Below are positions 35,170-44,207 of a stretch of 64,000 nucleotides of DNA, one piece after another (the first letter of the stretch is position 1; every line of letters begins with the position of its first letter). The notes below the pieces were generated by a model. The model was not told the origin of the DNA, searched no databases, and saw only the letters and a list, made by a program, of their open reading frames with translations. The stretch comes from JAVVEG01 sp041751425 (GTDB lineage: Bacteria > Pseudomonadota > Gammaproteobacteria > Pseudomonadales > Pseudohongiellaceae): NCBI GenBank assembly GCA_041751425.1, contig JBGSXL010000015.1:25607-89606 (forward strand), written 5' to 3'. Both the position numbers and the translations under genes were made by a program.

Positions 35170-36750
35170 TTATTCCCACTCAATCGTCGCCGGCGGCTTC
35201 GAAGAAATATCGTAAGCCACGCGAGACACATCGGCTATCTCGTTGATGATGCGATTGCTTACAAGTTCCAGAAACTCATAAGGCAGTCTGGCCCAGCGTG
35301 CTGTCATGAAATCGATAGTTTCCACGGCGCGCAAAGTAATCACATAAGAATAACGTCGCGCATCGCCAACCACGCCAACAGATTTAACTGGCAGGAAAAC
35401 CGCGAACGCCTGACTGACTTTGTTGTACAGCCCAGCCTTCATCAATTCGCCGATAAAAATGGCATCCGCCTGACGCAGGATGTCGCAATACTTGCGCGTT
35501 ACTTCACCCAGCACGCGCACGCCCAGGCCGGGGCCGGGGAATGGGTGTCGATACACCATCTCGTAAGGCAAGCCGAGCTCAAGACCAATCTTGCGCACTT
35601 CGTCTTTGAATAATTCGCGCAGTGGTTCTACCAGTTTCAGCTTCATGTTCTCTGGCAGACCACCCACGTTATGGTGAGACTTGATCACATGTGCCTTGCC
35701 GGTTCGCGAACCTGCTGATTCAATAACGTCCGGATAGATTGTGCCTTGCGCGAGCCAATTTACGTCTTTGATTTTTGATGCTTCTTCATCGAATACTTCG
35801 ATGAAAGTGTTGCCTATCAGTTTACGTTTTTTCTCAGGATCAGCTTCACCAGCCAGTGCATCCAGAAAACGTTTCTCAGCATCAACGCGAATAACTTTAA
35901 CGCCCATGTTGTTGGCGAATGTTGCCATCACCTGATCGCCTTCGTGCAGACGCAACAAACCGTTGTCTACAAAAACGCAGGTGAGTTGCGCGCCGATTGC
36001 TTTGTGCAATAACGCCGCTACAACAGAGGAATCCACGCCGCCGGACAATCCCAAAAGTACGTGGTCATTACCAACCTGTTTGCGGATTGTATTGATAGCA
36101 TCTTCAATAATATTTGCTGATGTCCACAACGCATCGCAGCCACACAGTTTGTGAATAAAGCGTTCCAGGATTCGCAAACCCTGCAATGTGTGAGTGACTT
36201 CCGGATGGAACTGTATGCCATAAAACTGACGGGCCTCGTCGGCCATCGCAGCAATCGGAGCGCTTTCGGTCTCTGCCGTGGTGACAAAACCCGGGGGCAG
36301 TTTGACCACTTTGTCGCCATGGCTCATCCAAACATCAAGCTGCGGCTGGCCATTGGCATTGATTCTGTCTTCTATGCCATCGAACAACTCATTTGCTATC
36401 GGAATATTGACTTCCGCATAACCGAACTCGGAGGTGGCCGATGACTCGACTTTACCGCCCAGTTGTTCAGCCATGGTCTGCATGCCGTAACAGATGCCCA
36501 GCAAGGGTAAGTTTAACGAATAGAAAAATTCCGGCGCACGTGGAGATTCAGCAGCCGTTGCCGTTTCCGGACCACCGGAAAAGATAACGCCCTGCGGTGC
36601 GAAGTTGCGTACTTCATCTTCGCTGCATTGATAGTCCCAGATCTCACAGTAAACACCGAGCTCGCGAACGCGACGGGCAATCAATTGAGTGTACTGCGAG
36701 CCGAAATCCAGGATCAGGATCTTCTGGCTGTGAATATTCTGTATCGTCAT
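35170..36750 (-). CDS. guaA: GMP synthase (glutamine-hydrolysing)
   Basis: This 526-residue enzyme converts XMP to GMP. The class I glutaminase domain is N-terminal, with nucleophile C87 in LLGICYGMQ and the His/Glu pair in GIQFHPEVTHT. The ATP-pyrophosphatase domain has the P-loop GLSGGVDSSVVAALL. The C-terminal dimerisation domain ends PPATIEWE. The length is standard. It starts three bases after the guaB stop, forming the guaBA operon. Confidence 0.97.
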   Translation of the reverse strand: MTIQNIHSQKILILDFGSQYTQLIARRVRELGVYCEIWDYQCSEDEVRNFAPQGVIFSGGPETATAAESPRAPEFFYSLNLPLLGICYGMQTMAEQLGGKVESSATSEFGYAEVNIPIANELFDGIEDRINANGQPQLDVWMSHGDKVVKLPPGFVTTAETESAPIAAMADEARQFYGIQFHPEVTHTLQGLRILERFIHKLCGCDALWTSANIIEDAINTIRKQVGNDHVLLGLSGGVDSSVVAALLHKAIGAQLTCVFVDNGLLRLHEGDQVMATFANNMGVKVIRVDAEKRFLDALAGEADPEKKRKLIGNTFIEVFDEEASKIKDVNWLAQGTIYPDVIESAGSRTGKAHVIKSHHNVGGLPENMKLKLVEPLRELFKDEVRKIGLELGLPYEMVYRHPFPGPGLGVRVLGEVTRKYCDILRQADAIFIGELMKAGLYNKVSQAFAVFLPVKSVGVVGDARRYSYVITLRAVETIDFMTARWARLPYEFLELVSNRIINEIADVSRVAYDISSKPPATIEWE

Positions 36751-36753
36751 GGA

Positions 36754-38223
36754 TCAACCTAGGCGGTAATTAGGAGCTTCTTTCGTAATGCTGACATCGT
36801 GCACATGGCTCTCATTGATGCCGGAGGATGTGATGCGAACGAAAGTCGGCTTGGTCCGCATCGAGTGGATATCTTCACAGCCGGTATAACCCATGCTGGA
36901 ACGCAGGCCACCCATCAACTGATGAACGATTGCCGACATCGGCCCTTTGTAGGGAACGCGGCCTTCAATACCTTCGGGAACCAGTTTCTCGGCGCCGGTG
37001 CTGGCATCCTGGAAATAGCGATCACTGGAGCCCTGCCTGTGCGCCATGGCACCCAGTGAACCCATTCCTCGGTAAGCTTTGTAGCTGCGACCCTGAAACA
37101 ATTCCACTTCGCCGGGCGCTTCCTCGGAACCTGCCAGCAGACTGCCTGCCATCACGACATGTGCGCCCGCTGCAATCACCTTGGCGATATCGCCGGAGAA
37201 GCGAATGCCACCATCAGATATAATGCATACGTCAGTATCTTTCAGCGCTTCAGCCACATTGGCGACCGCCGTTATCTGTGGCACACCAACACCGGTCACG
37301 ATACGTGTTGTGCAGATAGAGCCCGGACCAATGCCGACTTTGACAGCATCTGCGCCGGCAGCGGCCAGAGCGCGGGCAGCTTCAGCGGTAGCAATATTGC
37401 CTCCAATCACCGCCAGCTCCGGATACAGACCCTTGATACGTTTCACCTGATCAATGACACCTTTGGAATGGCCGTGCGCGGTATCTACAACAATGACATC
37501 GACGCCAGCTTCTACCAGTGCATTGACTCTATCTTCAGTATCAGGCCCGGTACCCACGGCAGCAGCAACCCGCAGGCGACCCAGGCTGTCCTTGCAAGCA
37601 TTCGGGAAGTCTTCCGATTTGCGAATATCCTTCAGCGTGATCAGGCCTTTAAGCTCAAACTTGTCATTAACGACCAGTATTTTTTCGATGCGATGGATAT
37701 GCAGCAACTCTTTGACCTGCTCGATAGACGCATTTTCCTTCACCGTCACCAATTTGTCCTTGGGCGTCATGATGGAAGCAACTGAAGCGTCATAATTGGT
37801 TTCAAAGCGCACGTCGCGACTGGTCACAATGCCAACCAGGTCTCTGCCCTCAACTACAGGCATGCCGGATATATCATTTTCCAGCATTAACGCAATTAAT
37901 TCGCGGATACTGGATTTAGGAGAAATAGTAATAGGGTCCTTCACCACGCCGCTTTCGAACTTCTTCACCTGACGCACTTCGCGCGCCTGCTGTTCGACGG
38001 TCATGCTTTTATGGATGACGCCCAAGCCGCCTTCCTGCGCCATGGCAATTGCCAGCCTGGCCTCGGTGACAGTGTCCATAGCCGCTGAAATCAGCGGGAT
38101 ATTCAACGCGATAGATGCTGTGAGCCGGGTCTTTAGGGAAACGTCTTTAGGGAGTACGGAAGAGTGGGCGGGGAGAAGCAGGACATCATCAAATGTCAGG
38201 GCTTCTTCAGAAATGCGTAACAT
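36754..38223 (-). CDS. guaB: Inosine-5'-monophosphate dehydrogenase
   Basis: This 489-residue enzyme oxidises IMP to XMP, the first step to GMP. The TIM-barrel core is interrupted by two CBS domains (about 95-205). The catalytic loop GPGSICTTRIVTG has C304, and the flap region includes GMGSLGAM. The C-terminus is a short tail (APNYRLG). It is the first gene of guaBA and is driven by the promoter at 38252-38280. Confidence 0.97.
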   Translation of the reverse strand: MLRISEEALTFDDVLLLPAHSSVLPKDVSLKTRLTASIALNIPLISAAMDTVTEARLAIAMAQEGGLGVIHKSMTVEQQAREVRQVKKFESGVVKDPITISPKSSIRELIALMLENDISGMPVVEGRDLVGIVTSRDVRFETNYDASVASIMTPKDKLVTVKENASIEQVKELLHIHRIEKILVVNDKFELKGLITLKDIRKSEDFPNACKDSLGRLRVAAAVGTGPDTEDRVNALVEAGVDVIVVDTAHGHSKGVIDQVKRIKGLYPELAVIGGNIATAEAARALAAAGADAVKVGIGPGSICTTRIVTGVGVPQITAVANVAEALKDTDVCIISDGGIRFSGDIAKVIAAGAHVVMAGSLLAGSEEAPGEVELFQGRSYKAYRGMGSLGAMAHRQGSSDRYFQDASTGAEKLVPEGIEGRVPYKGPMSAIVHQLMGGLRSSMGYTGCEDIHSMRTKPTFVRITSSGINESHVHDVSITKEAPNYRLG

Positions 38224-38251
38224 AAGTTTTTCACCTATTTACAAAAACGCG

Positions 38252-38280
38252 ATTATACAGACCTCATTTCCTTCTGTACA
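38252..38280 (-). promoter_or_regulatory. guaBA promoter
   Basis: On the minus strand TGTACA (38275-38280) and a perfect TATAAT (38252-38257) are 17 bases apart. The -10 lies about 30 bp before the guaB ATG, giving a short leader. xseA is divergent from this region. Confidence 0.7.
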
Positions 38281-38334
38281 CACAGAGTTCGCGCAGTTAT
38301 TTATTCATATCTCCGCCCCCTGTATGATGCGGTA

Positions 38335-39711
38335 ATGTCCTTCTACACCAACAACAACGACCCAACTCCCAGCGGTTCACCCCGCGATGTGCTGTCAGTC
38401 ACGAGCCTCAACCGACTGGCGCGCTCATTATTGGAAAGCAATTTTGCGGCCGTGGTGGTGGAGGGCGAGATCTCCAATTTCACGGTACCGGGTTCCGGTC
38501 ACTGGTACCTGACATTGAAAGACCAGACTGCCCAGATTCGCTGTGCGATGTTCCGCAATCGCAATATGAGCGTACGCTTTCGCCCTACCAATGGCGCCCA
38601 GATAGTCGTGCGGGGGCGTCTTAGCATCTACGAAGGCCGGGGCGATTATCAACTGATTATAGACAGCATGGAGGAAGCCGGGGCCGGCGCTCTGCAGCGC
38701 GCCTTCGAGGAACTCAAGGCCAGGCTGGCTGCGGAAGGTCTGTTTAATCACGAATTGAAACAACCGATTCCCGAGCATGTTCGACATGTGGGTGTCATCA
38801 CTTCTGCCAGTGGCGCCGCTTTTCACGATATCCTCAGCGTATTCGGAAGGCGTTTCCCCGCCATCAAAATCACGTTGTTGCCTGTATCCGTGCAGGGTGC
38901 CGAAGCGCCGCCGTCCATCATCAAAGCGATTCAGACAGCCAATAGACGCGCAAAGGAATTGGGGCTGGATGTATTGATCGTTGGGCGTGGCGGTGGTTCT
39001 CTGGAGGACCTGCAGGCCTTTAACGAGGAAAGTGTCGCCAGAGCCATTTATGCGAGTGAGTTGCCTATCGTCAGTGCCGTTGGCCATGAAGTGGATTTCA
39101 CTATTGCCGACTTTGTAGCCGATCTGCGCGCGCCAACACCCAGTGCAGCAGCGGAACTGTTAAGCCCGGATCAGGATGAGTACTTTCAGTTGTTCAGTGG
39201 CTATGAGCAGACCATTCTTGATCTATTGAACCAGCGCCTATCGCAAGCCAGACAACAGCTGCAGTGGCTGCTCAAACGCCTGAAACATCCAGGCAGACGT
39301 CTACAGGAGCATGCCCAGACTCTGGATATTCTGGAAGGACGACTACTTCGTGCCACGCAGAACCGTCTGCGCGAGAGACAAGACCACATGCATCGGATGC
39401 TGTCCGCGCTGTTGCTGCATTCGCCTGTGAGTACGGTAAAGGCATACAAGACGCAGCAGATCAGTTTGCACAAACGCCTGCAGCAGGCGTTCAGACAGTT
39501 GATCAAACACAAGCAGGCGCAATTACAGCAGTTGAGTCGCGGTCTTGAGAGTGTGAGCCCTTTGCAGACTCTCAGCCGCGGCTACAGTATTACTTATGAT
39601 GAAAACGGCGCGGTGTTGCGCGACAACAAACAACTGACAACGGGCAGCAAAATCACTACTATCCTTCGACAAGGCAAGGTCATCAGTACAGTTACCGGAG
39701 TAGAATCATGA
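38335..39711 (+). CDS. xseA: Exodeoxyribonuclease VII large subunit
   Basis: This 458-residue nuclease subunit has an N-terminal OB fold (VVVEGEISNFTVPGSGHWYLTL split across motifs) and a catalytic domain with VGVITSASGAAFHDI, VGRGGGSLEDLQAFN and SAVGHEVDFTIADFVADLRAPTPSAAAE in parts. A long coiled-coil C-terminus follows (260-430). It pairs with XseB, not seen here. Its last four bases overlap the next start (ATGA). It is divergent from guaBA, as in many relatives. Confidence 0.96.
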   Translation: MSFYTNNNDPTPSGSPRDVLSVTSLNRLARSLLESNFAAVVVEGEISNFTVPGSGHWYLTLKDQTAQIRCAMFRNRNMSVRFRPTNGAQIVVRGRLSIYEGRGDYQLIIDSMEEAGAGALQRAFEELKARLAAEGLFNHELKQPIPEHVRHVGVITSASGAAFHDILSVFGRRFPAIKITLLPVSVQGAEAPPSIIKAIQTANRRAKELGLDVLIVGRGGGSLEDLQAFNEESVARAIYASELPIVSAVGHEVDFTIADFVADLRAPTPSAAAELLSPDQDEYFQLFSGYEQTILDLLNQRLSQARQQLQWLLKRLKHPGRRLQEHAQTLDILEGRLLRATQNRLRERQDHMHRMLSALLLHSPVSTVKAYKTQQISLHKRLQQAFRQLIKHKQAQLQQLSRGLESVSPLQTLSRGYSITYDENGAVLRDNKQLTTGSKITTILRQGKVISTVTGVES

Positions 39712-40562
39712 AGCGACTTTTTTCTCTGTTGTTAGTCTGCCTCATTTATGCAGTCAACTTTAGTGCAGCCATCTTTTATACGGTCAATACCCATGCGGTA
39801 GAGATTACCACCCTGCCAACCTCCTCCATGGTCCCCGGTGGTGTTGCCGTAGTTCCCACGAACGCTGCAGCGAGCCGTGCCATGTATCGCAATCAACGCG
39901 TGATGCTGGCGAATTTTGAAGGTCAGCAGTACGCCATCATCGGCATTCCACTGGATGCACGCGTAGGTTCGCACGAAGTGAAACTGGAATTGCCTGACGC
40001 GGGCGAACAAACTCTGAGCTTTACCGTAAGCGACAAGCAGTATATTGAACAGCGCCTGACCATTACCAACGACAGACAGGTCAATCCCAACAACGAAGAC
40101 ATGGTACGCATCAACCGCGAGAGCGCCGAGATGGGCCAGGCGTTTGCCAGCTGGGATGATACTCTGACACCCGTCATGCAGATGCTGGTTCCGGTGGATG
40201 GTATCAAAAGCAGCTCATTCGGTCTCAAGCGTTTCTTCAATGATCAACCCCGTGCACCGCATTCAGGTATGGATATCGCCGCACCGGAAGGCACGCCCAT
40301 TATTGCTCCGGCGCCAGGTATCATCCGCAGCACGGGAAATTATTTCTTCAATGGCAACACCATCATCATCGATCATGGTCACGGCCTGATCAGTCTGTAT
40401 TGCCACATGAATACTATAGATGTGACTCCGGGCACGTTTGTAGAAGCCGGAGAGCAGATTGGCAAAGTGGGGCAAACCGGAAGAGTAACAGGTCCGCATC
40501 TGCATTGGAGCATCAACCTGAATAATGTGCGGGTTGACCCTGCCTTGTTCATCGCCGAATAA
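39708..40562 (+). CDS. LytM/M23-family peptidase, secreted
   Basis: This 284-residue protein has an N-terminal signal or anchor helix (LFSLLLVCLIYAVNFSAAIF). A beta-rich domain (35-130) follows, then a C-terminal M23 domain with zinc ligands in HSGMDIAAPEGTP and GPHLHWSI and the glycine-rich TGNYFFNGNTIIIDHGHG. All metal ligands appear present, so it may cut peptidoglycan cross-bridges in the periplasm. It is translationally coupled to xseA by a four-base overlap. Confidence 0.9.
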   Translation: MKRLFSLLLVCLIYAVNFSAAIFYTVNTHAVEITTLPTSSMVPGGVAVVPTNAAASRAMYRNQRVMLANFEGQQYAIIGIPLDARVGSHEVKLELPDAGEQTLSFTVSDKQYIEQRLTITNDRQVNPNNEDMVRINRESAEMGQAFASWDDTLTPVMQMLVPVDGIKSSSFGLKRFFNDQPRAPHSGMDIAAPEGTPIIAPAPGIIRSTGNYFFNGNTIIIDHGHGLISLYCHMNTIDVTPGTFVEAGEQIGKVGQTGRVTGPHLHWSINLNNVRVDPALFIAE

Positions 40563-40612
40563 TTCAACTAAATACAACACACTTAAAACATCAACCGCAG
40601 GACCAGGTCACC

Positions 40613-41308
40613 ATGAGCAAGAGAGACGAACAAAGACGAATCCGAGAAGAAAAACAACTGGCTGCGGAAGCACGAGCGAAACGTAATAAGATTCTCTCCA
40701 AGATTGCTGTGTTTGTAGGTCTGCCCATTTTACTCACCGTTATCGCGTATACGATGATTTCACAGGGGCGCGTCTACGCACCTGACGAAGTGGCGGACCA
40801 TGATCATGTGCGTGGCAATCCTGAAGGTGTCACTCTGATGGTTTACGCCGATTTTCAATGTCCTGCTTGCGCCACAGAGCATATGCTGATGGCGCAGGCT
40901 TGGGGCAGAATCAGCGACAAGGCTCAGCTTATATTTCGACAGTATCCTCTGAGTAATGTGCATGCACACGCCTGGACTGCCGCTCTGTATTCCGAAGCCG
41001 CCGGCCGCCAAGGTAAATTCTGGGAAATGTATGACCAATTGTTCATCAACCAGGCGTACTGGTCCACTCTGAGCAATGTCCAGAGCGAGTTTGATGGTTA
41101 CCTGGCAGATCTGGATTTAAATGTTGAGCAGGCACAAGAAGATATGCGTTCGGACGCATTGTTGCAAAAAGTGCGGAACGATCAGCGCGGCGGTACACGA
41201 GCCGGAGTTCGTTCAACCCCGGCATTGTTTGTAAATGGCCGGCTGATACCCGTACCGCGCACTGTAGGTGAGTTGGTTAGTATCGTAGAGGAAGCAGCAC
41301 TAAACTGA
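40613..41308 (+). CDS. Membrane-anchored DsbA-like thioredoxin-fold protein
   Basis: This 231-residue protein has a charged cytoplasmic N-terminus (1-28, coiled-coil-like), a transmembrane helix (30-50) and a periplasmic DsbA-type domain. The active site is C83-P-A-C86 and the cis-proline loop is RSTPALFVNG. The motif RQYPLSNVHAHAW fits the DsbA/DSBA-like (BdbD-related) oxidoreductases. It follows the M23 peptidase by 50 bp, with AGGA before the ATG. It may oxidise or reduce envelope proteins together with the DsbC and DsbD-like proteins of the window. Confidence 0.88.
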   Translation: MSKRDEQRRIREEKQLAAEARAKRNKILSKIAVFVGLPILLTVIAYTMISQGRVYAPDEVADHDHVRGNPEGVTLMVYADFQCPACATEHMLMAQAWGRISDKAQLIFRQYPLSNVHAHAWTAALYSEAAGRQGKFWEMYDQLFINQAYWSTLSNVQSEFDGYLADLDLNVEQAQEDMRSDALLQKVRNDQRGGTRAGVRSTPALFVNGRLIPVPRTVGELVSIVEEAALN

Positions 41309-41332
41309 GATACCACACTGGAGATAATAAAA

Positions 41333-41764
41333 ATGAGCATGAAAAGTATATTCAATGCTGTAGCAACATCTTTCATGGACGTATCCTGGACATTGATGCG
41401 CGTCCTGTCCGGTGCAATGTTCGCGGTTGGCCACGGTTACGGAAAAATGTTTGGTGAACGCGCCCAACCGATGACAGGTGGCATGGAATTTTTCGGTATT
41501 GATGTCGGTATCAATATGCTGTGGATAGCCGGCGTTATCGAATTTTTTGGCGGCATCCTCATCGCAGTAGGTCTCTTCACGCGCGCCACAGCTCTGTTGG
41601 CGGCGATCCTGATGGTGATGGCCTACATCACTGCACATTTGGCGTGGTTTCCCACGCTGAACAACGGCGAATTGGCTGCCATGTACTTTATCGTGTTCCT
41701 GGTTATCTTCGCTTACGGGGCTGGCAAGTACAGTCTGGATGCGGTGATCTTTAAGGGCAAGTAA
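41333..41764 (+). CDS. DoxX family membrane protein
   Basis: This 143-residue protein has four hydrophobic helices (for example IDVGINMLWIAGVIEFFGG and AALLAAILMVMAYITAHLAW) and the family features RVLSGAMFAVGHGYGKMF and GGILIAVGLFTR. DoxX-family proteins are membrane parts of oxidoreductase systems, but their reactions are poorly known. It starts 24 bases after the DsbA-like gene and is the last gene before repeat element B. Confidence 0.9.
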   Translation: MSMKSIFNAVATSFMDVSWTLMRVLSGAMFAVGHGYGKMFGERAQPMTGGMEFFGIDVGINMLWIAGVIEFFGGILIAVGLFTRATALLAAILMVMAYITAHLAWFPTLNNGELAAMYFIVFLVIFAYGAGKYSLDAVIFKGK

Positions 41765-41784
41765 GTTTCCCGTTATTGCAGATT

Positions 41785-42126
41785 ATTACACTGTAGGTCG
41801 AGCGCTGTAGGTCGAGTTGGAGGCGGGAGGTGGGTCGAATCGGGACACGCCCACAAGTACGTCCTTGTAGGGCTCGATCGCCCCATCCACTCCGACAGAA
41901 GCACTCGATCAAAGTGTTGTATATCAGTGCGTCTGCGAGATCAGTACTCGTGCAAGTCAAACGAAACTATCTTGAATTCCCGCACAGTGCCAGGGCGGTG
42001 ATGTGGGAGGCCGCGCGCAGGACCGTCGACCGCCAGGGATGGCGGGCGATCGAGCCCTACACGGACGTACTTGTGGGCGTGTCCTGCGCGCTGCCTGCCA
42101 CAGCACCGACCGACCTACAGCGTAAT
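41785..42126. repeat. Inverted-repeat element B (two structured units with terminal inverted repeats)
   Basis: The outer ends 41785-41800 and 42111-42126 are inverted copies at 15 of 16 bases (ATTACRCTGTAGGTCG). The left unit (41800-41883) matches element A's left unit with about four changes in 84 bp but lacks its second stem arm. The right unit (about 41977-42122) has stem arms 42002-42023 and 42081-42102 (20 of 22 pair). It lies between the convergent doxX-like and MBL genes; the region 41765-42142 holds no gene. Confidence 0.88.
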
Positions 42127-42142
42127 ACCCAAAAGCAGGACC

Positions 42143-43093
42143 TTACTGCACCTGCTGCAGCCAGTGGTCGAGACCCTGCGCACTGAGCTCCATGTCGCCA
42201 TCGAGTAGTCGGTGTATCTCCGCGGGCTCCACGCCGCAGCCTCTGTCAAGCAGTGTATTGACACTCGCCTGCATGAGCGCATCGCGTAACAGTGCTTGCC
42301 GGTCCGGTTGCGCAGCGAACTCCTCGGCCAACGCGACATACTCGTCTATCCAGCCGCGCAGTTGACTGAGCAACGGTTCCAGATCCTCGTGCATGCCAAA
42401 GTGAGTGACAAAGATACGCTTTGGTTGTGTCTGCATCAGGCGATCGAGAGAAGTGTGCCAGGCTTGGGGGTCAAACTGGATTGGGGTGGTGGGAGGAAAG
42501 ATGAAACGTTTGCGGCCTCCGTTCAATTCGGGATAACTGGCGCCAAAGGTATCGCCAGTGAACAGGCCTTCACTTAATGAGTCGTGAATGCAGTAATGAT
42601 GTTTGGCGTGACCTGGCGTATCGAAGAACGTCAGTGTTCTGCCATTGAAGTCCAGCTTAAAACCATCATCAACCTCGGTTACACGCTCGGCTGCCACAGG
42701 TACCAACTTGCCATACATATTGCGAAAGCGTTCTTCGCCATAGACAGCCATGGCGCCGGCTTCCAGTTTTTGTGGCTCTATCATGTGACGGGCGCCACGC
42801 GGGTGTATCAACATTTGTGCATTGGGCAATTGCGCCATCAACTCCCCGGCGCCACCGGCGTGGTCGAGATGCACGTGAGTCGGCATCACGTATGCGAGAT
42901 TCTCTAAAGGTATCTTCTTGCGCTTGAGTACATCGAGTAACAATGGAACTGTGCTGTTCACACCGGTATCTACAAAGCCGGCCATGCCGTTGTGTTCAAT
43001 CAGGTAGCAGGCGGCCAGGCCGTGGCGGGCCAGTTCTGTATCGATGCAGGTGATGTTGAAAACCGTGTCGTAAAAATTGGCTTTGGCGTGCAT
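42143..43093 (-). CDS. Metallo-beta-lactamase-fold hydrolase
   Basis: This 316-residue protein has the MBL motif H73-V-H75-L-D77-H78 (PTHVHLDHAGG) and further ligands in DTPGHAKHHYCIHD and VTHFGMHED. It begins MHAKANFYDTVFNI. The ATG at 43093 is preferred because GGAG lies nine bases upstream and the frame upstream overlaps the neighbouring gene. The C-terminal 80 residues form an extra helical domain. The substrate is unknown; glyoxalase II-like or lactonase activity are candidates only. It follows two membrane-protein genes on the same strand. Confidence 0.85.
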   Translation of the reverse strand: MHAKANFYDTVFNITCIDTELARHGLAACYLIEHNGMAGFVDTGVNSTVPLLLDVLKRKKIPLENLAYVMPTHVHLDHAGGAGELMAQLPNAQMLIHPRGARHMIEPQKLEAGAMAVYGEERFRNMYGKLVPVAAERVTEVDDGFKLDFNGRTLTFFDTPGHAKHHYCIHDSLSEGLFTGDTFGASYPELNGGRKRFIFPPTTPIQFDPQAWHTSLDRLMQTQPKRIFVTHFGMHEDLEPLLSQLRGWIDEYVALAEEFAAQPDRQALLRDALMQASVNTLLDRGCGVEPAEIHRLLDGDMELSAQGLDHWLQQVQ

Positions 43094-43109
43094 GCCGGAC
43101 TTCTCCTGT

Positions 43110-44207
43110 TTAAAGCGTTTGTGCAGGTACAAAGGTATTGCTGATCTCGGTGTCGATGGAATCATACCAGGCAGCCACAAGTCCATCGTAGCTGGTCAGC
43201 AGTTCCTGAGCGGTGAGTGTCTGCAATTCCTGCAAACTCGACCGCATTGTTTGCAGCAATTCCTCTCTGTTCAAAGCTTCGTCCAGTTGCAACAATAACC
43301 AATCGCTGGCAACCCACGCGGCGGCGCCTGCGACTACCGCACAACCTACTGCCAGTGGTCCTGCTGGCGAACAAACTGCACCACCACTCAGCGCAGCTGT
43401 TCCGGCACGAGCGGCGCCACGGCTTGCTACCCGCGTGCCGGCAGCGCGCCCTGCATTGACCGCTGTGCGCGCGCTGGCTGTTCGCCACAGCGTTCTGCCC
43501 GCAACACCCATGGCAGTCATGGCACTCAACGACATACGTACCTTCATAGCTGTTTGTTGTTCCTGCACCAGAATGTGCCCAAGCAAATCATCCAGCGAAC
43601 CGGATTCATCAGTATTCGAAGCGCTACCAGCCAACGGAGCTGGCACTTGATACGGCGCCAAACGTTGCGTTATTTCCGCCAGCCACTCTACCCGCGCTTG
43701 CTGCTGGTTTTCCAGCAGAACAGCAGCGACGCGCTCCTGCGCCTGTTGCATATTCACTTCCCATAAACCGGTTGGAAACATGATCTCAGCAGCACGATCT
43801 GCTAAATAGTCTCCTTCCACAAGACGCATTTTTGATAGTAAATACATAGAGATACGACTATATTCGCCACGTATGGAATAGTACCAGTCTGCAAACTCTG
43901 GCAGACGTGCTTCTGCCTGCGCAAAGACCAGATCGAGCTGGCGATTCACTTCAGCTTCCAACAACGCGCGCGACTCTTCCTTTTCAGCAGAAAAATGCAA
44001 AGCGGAAAACTGCTGCAACCACAGCCATTGAGGCTGGCTCAGGCGATAGTGTCTGTCGTCCAGGCTGATGGAGAGCGATTGGTCCTGCCATTGCCGCTGC
44101 GGCTGCTGCGCAACCTGGAGCAACACCAGAATCAGGACTGCAGCAAAGACAGTCAGCAGTATTAACTGCTGTGGAACACTGTTTCTGTTTTCAACGGCGT
44201 AGTTCAC
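43110..44207 (-). CDS. Unrecognised membrane protein, alanine/glycine-rich
   Basis: I do not recognise this 365-residue protein. It has an N-terminal helix (residues 14-33) followed by a long soluble part rich in Q, E and L (40-205, probably helical). A hydrophobic Ala/Gly-rich stretch follows (about 225-300, with AGRAAGTRVASRGAARAGTA and PLAVGCAVVAGAAAWVASDW), and then a C-terminal helical segment. The start is GTG at 44207 with GGAG six bases upstream, inside the end of the gene at 44191. Overlap with that gene suggests the two proteins act together in the envelope. Confidence 0.75.
   Translation of the reverse strand: MNYAVENRNSVPQQLILLTVFAAVLILVLLQVAQQPQRQWQDQSLSISLDDRHYRLSQPQWLWLQQFSALHFSAEKEESRALLEAEVNRQLDLVFAQAEARLPEFADWYYSIRGEYSRISMYLLSKMRLVEGDYLADRAAEIMFPTGLWEVNMQQAQERVAAVLLENQQQARVEWLAEITQRLAPYQVPAPLAGSASNTDESGSLDDLLGHILVQEQQTAMKVRMSLSAMTAMGVAGRTLWRTASARTAVNAGRAAGTRVASRGAARAGTAALSGGAVCSPAGPLAVGCAVVAGAAAWVASDWLLLQLDEALNREELLQTMRSSLQELQTLTAQELLTSYDGLVAAWYDSIDTEISNTFVPAQTL

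Noticed and set aside
41751..42186. Frames on both strands in element B
   Set aside because: Same repeat sequence read in other frames; not preserved against element A.
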